DNA from: Agelas oroides
Taxonomy: Eukaryota; Porifera; Demospongiae; Agelasida; Agelasidae
Reading direction: 5' to 3'
DNA length: 64,000 nucleotides
Assembly (NCBI GenBank): GCA_949130485.1
Contig: OX422187.1
Span: 8,148,205-8,212,204, forward strand
Part shown: positions 63,285 to 64,000 of the stretch, one piece after another
How the letters are laid out: each line of letters begins with the position of its first letter
How positions within the stretch are numbered: the first letter of the stretch is position 1
The notes under the pieces: generated by a model
Told to the model about the DNA's origin: nothing
The model's input: the letters and a program-made list of their open reading frames with translations, nothing else
The model's database searches: none
Translations under genes and position numbers: made by a program

Positions 63285-63585
63285 CTGGCATGGTTTGGCT
63301 CGGTGTAGTCAAGACCGGTGCTACCGGTGTGGATGTGATGGGTGGCGGGGCCTGATGCTGCGCTGGCTGCTGTATTTCTCGCCCCGGTGCACTGCCGACT
63401 GCGCCTTGTGCTTTGAGGGCTGCTGCGATTCTACGGTCCAGTTGGCTGAGGAGGGATGTCATATTGGCCTGTACCGTTGACTGAACCAGCGAAGTGATGA
63501 ATTGAGGTGTAGCTACTGCTGGACTCGTTGTGGATGACACCGATGCCGACGCTGCCGTGGAAGAGGTTTTTGCCTGACTGGTCAT
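63285..63585 (-). CDS. gag-like first exon of the second DIRS-like element
   Basis: ATG 63585 reads MTSQAKTSSTAASASVSSTT, then TPQFITSLVQSTVQANMTSL, LSQLDRRIAAALKAQ and a Pro/Gln-rich tail, ending at a good donor (GCCAG|GTGAGC). The helical 'SLLSQLD-RI' segment after a low-complexity N-terminus is common in DIRS gag. Downstream exon(s) were not identified with confidence. Confidence 0.42.
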
Positions 63586-64000
63586 ATTGTTGGGGGAACT
63601 TGCCGCCAACTTCGAAAAGCTGAGAATACTCACAACCAGGAATTTCTCTTTGACTGTTACTAGCCACGAAGCAGGATCTGCAAGGCGCCACTCCTCACAT
63701 GAGGGTGAGTTTACCACATGGAGGGGTCCCCGCACTGCCCATAGTCAACGGCTAACATCATTTAACTTCATTAGCTAACCCTTAAATTAATTTCCCTAAT
63801 GGTCTTGTGTAGACTAGTCCCACCTTCTTTCACTTGCATTTCCACTTCTGTCAGGAGTTAGCCCAAAAAACTTGATCCACAGCTTCCTTCCGAAGTTTTT
63901 TGCAGGTTCATGACCCACACCACACCCACTCATTACCGAACGTTCAGTAGTCAGGGCCCTGATGTACAAGTCAGGGCCCTCCGTCCAAGGAATGCTCCTC
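63586..64000. other. No recognised gene at the window's right edge
   Basis: Upstream flank of the gag-like exon. A direct gtcagggccct repeat is seen at 63952 and 63970. Nothing else is supported. Confidence 0.35.

Larger units (their letters stand above)
59515..63585 (-). mobile_element. Second DIRS-like retroelement, decayed
   Basis: On the minus strand the order gag-like (63585-63285), RT (61867-60686), RNase H (about 60685-60440) and tyrosine recombinase (60440-59515) is that of DIRS-type elements. Frames are broken at many places and a SINE-like insertion lies at about 62030-62217. Inverted ends and the internal complementary region were not identified; the right end may lie near or beyond the window edge. 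A fragment of the same family is at 40424-40729. Confidence 0.7.

Overview
The window looks like accessory DNA from an invertebrate animal nuclear genome, most likely a sponge or another early-branching metazoan. This is inferred from short-intron GT-AG genes, a signal peptide-Sushi-NIDO extracellular gene, and a transposon load (P/THAP9-like, ISL2EU-like, Ginger1-like, DIRS, several non-LTR families, many palindromic MITEs) typical of such genomes. There are no bacterial operons, rRNA genes or CRISPR arrays. The species cannot be named from the sequence alone.

Layout. 1-13 kb: the edge of a psq/CENP-B-type transposase, nested MITEs, minisatellites and a 2 kb element with 440-bp inverted repeats. 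13.97-18.40 kb: a P-superfamily element delimited by inverted termini and a nearly perfect 8-bp target duplication, holding a decayed transposase and a second opposite-strand gene. 18.7-22.7 kb: two decayed non-LTR retrotransposons, one with an extra small domain inside the reverse transcriptase. 23-28 kb: degenerate tandem repeats, MITEs and a small Myb/SANT-like gene. 28.7-36.7 kb: the best host gene, six phase-consistent exons encoding signal peptide, Sushi, NIDO, Sushi, with introns full of MITEs; an inverted, broken copy of its 5' part lies at 13.8 and 3.0-2.4 kb. 39-46 kb: tandem repeats, a LINE tail, then an ISL2EU-like unit between 240-bp inverted repeats, with a broken THAP-DDE transposase and an apparently intact 585-residue SWIM-YqaJ nuclease gene. 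48.7-56.9 kb: a Ginger1-like gene (gypsy-type integrase, Ulp1 protease, PHD finger) with a complete 5.5 kb DIRS element sitting in one intron. 57-64 kb: a small TIR element, a 74-bp tandem repeat and a second, decayed DIRS-like element.

The window is mostly a record of nested insertion. The clearest new-looking signals are a MITE family with TAGCCTCGTTCCCAGG-type ends, perfect or near-perfect hairpins and 9-bp target duplications; the two-gene P-like element; the RT with an inserted Tudor/chromo-like segment; and a palindrome whose centre is a tRNA-like sequence. Exon boundaries were read by eye from splice consensus and phase; family names come from remembered motifs, not searches.
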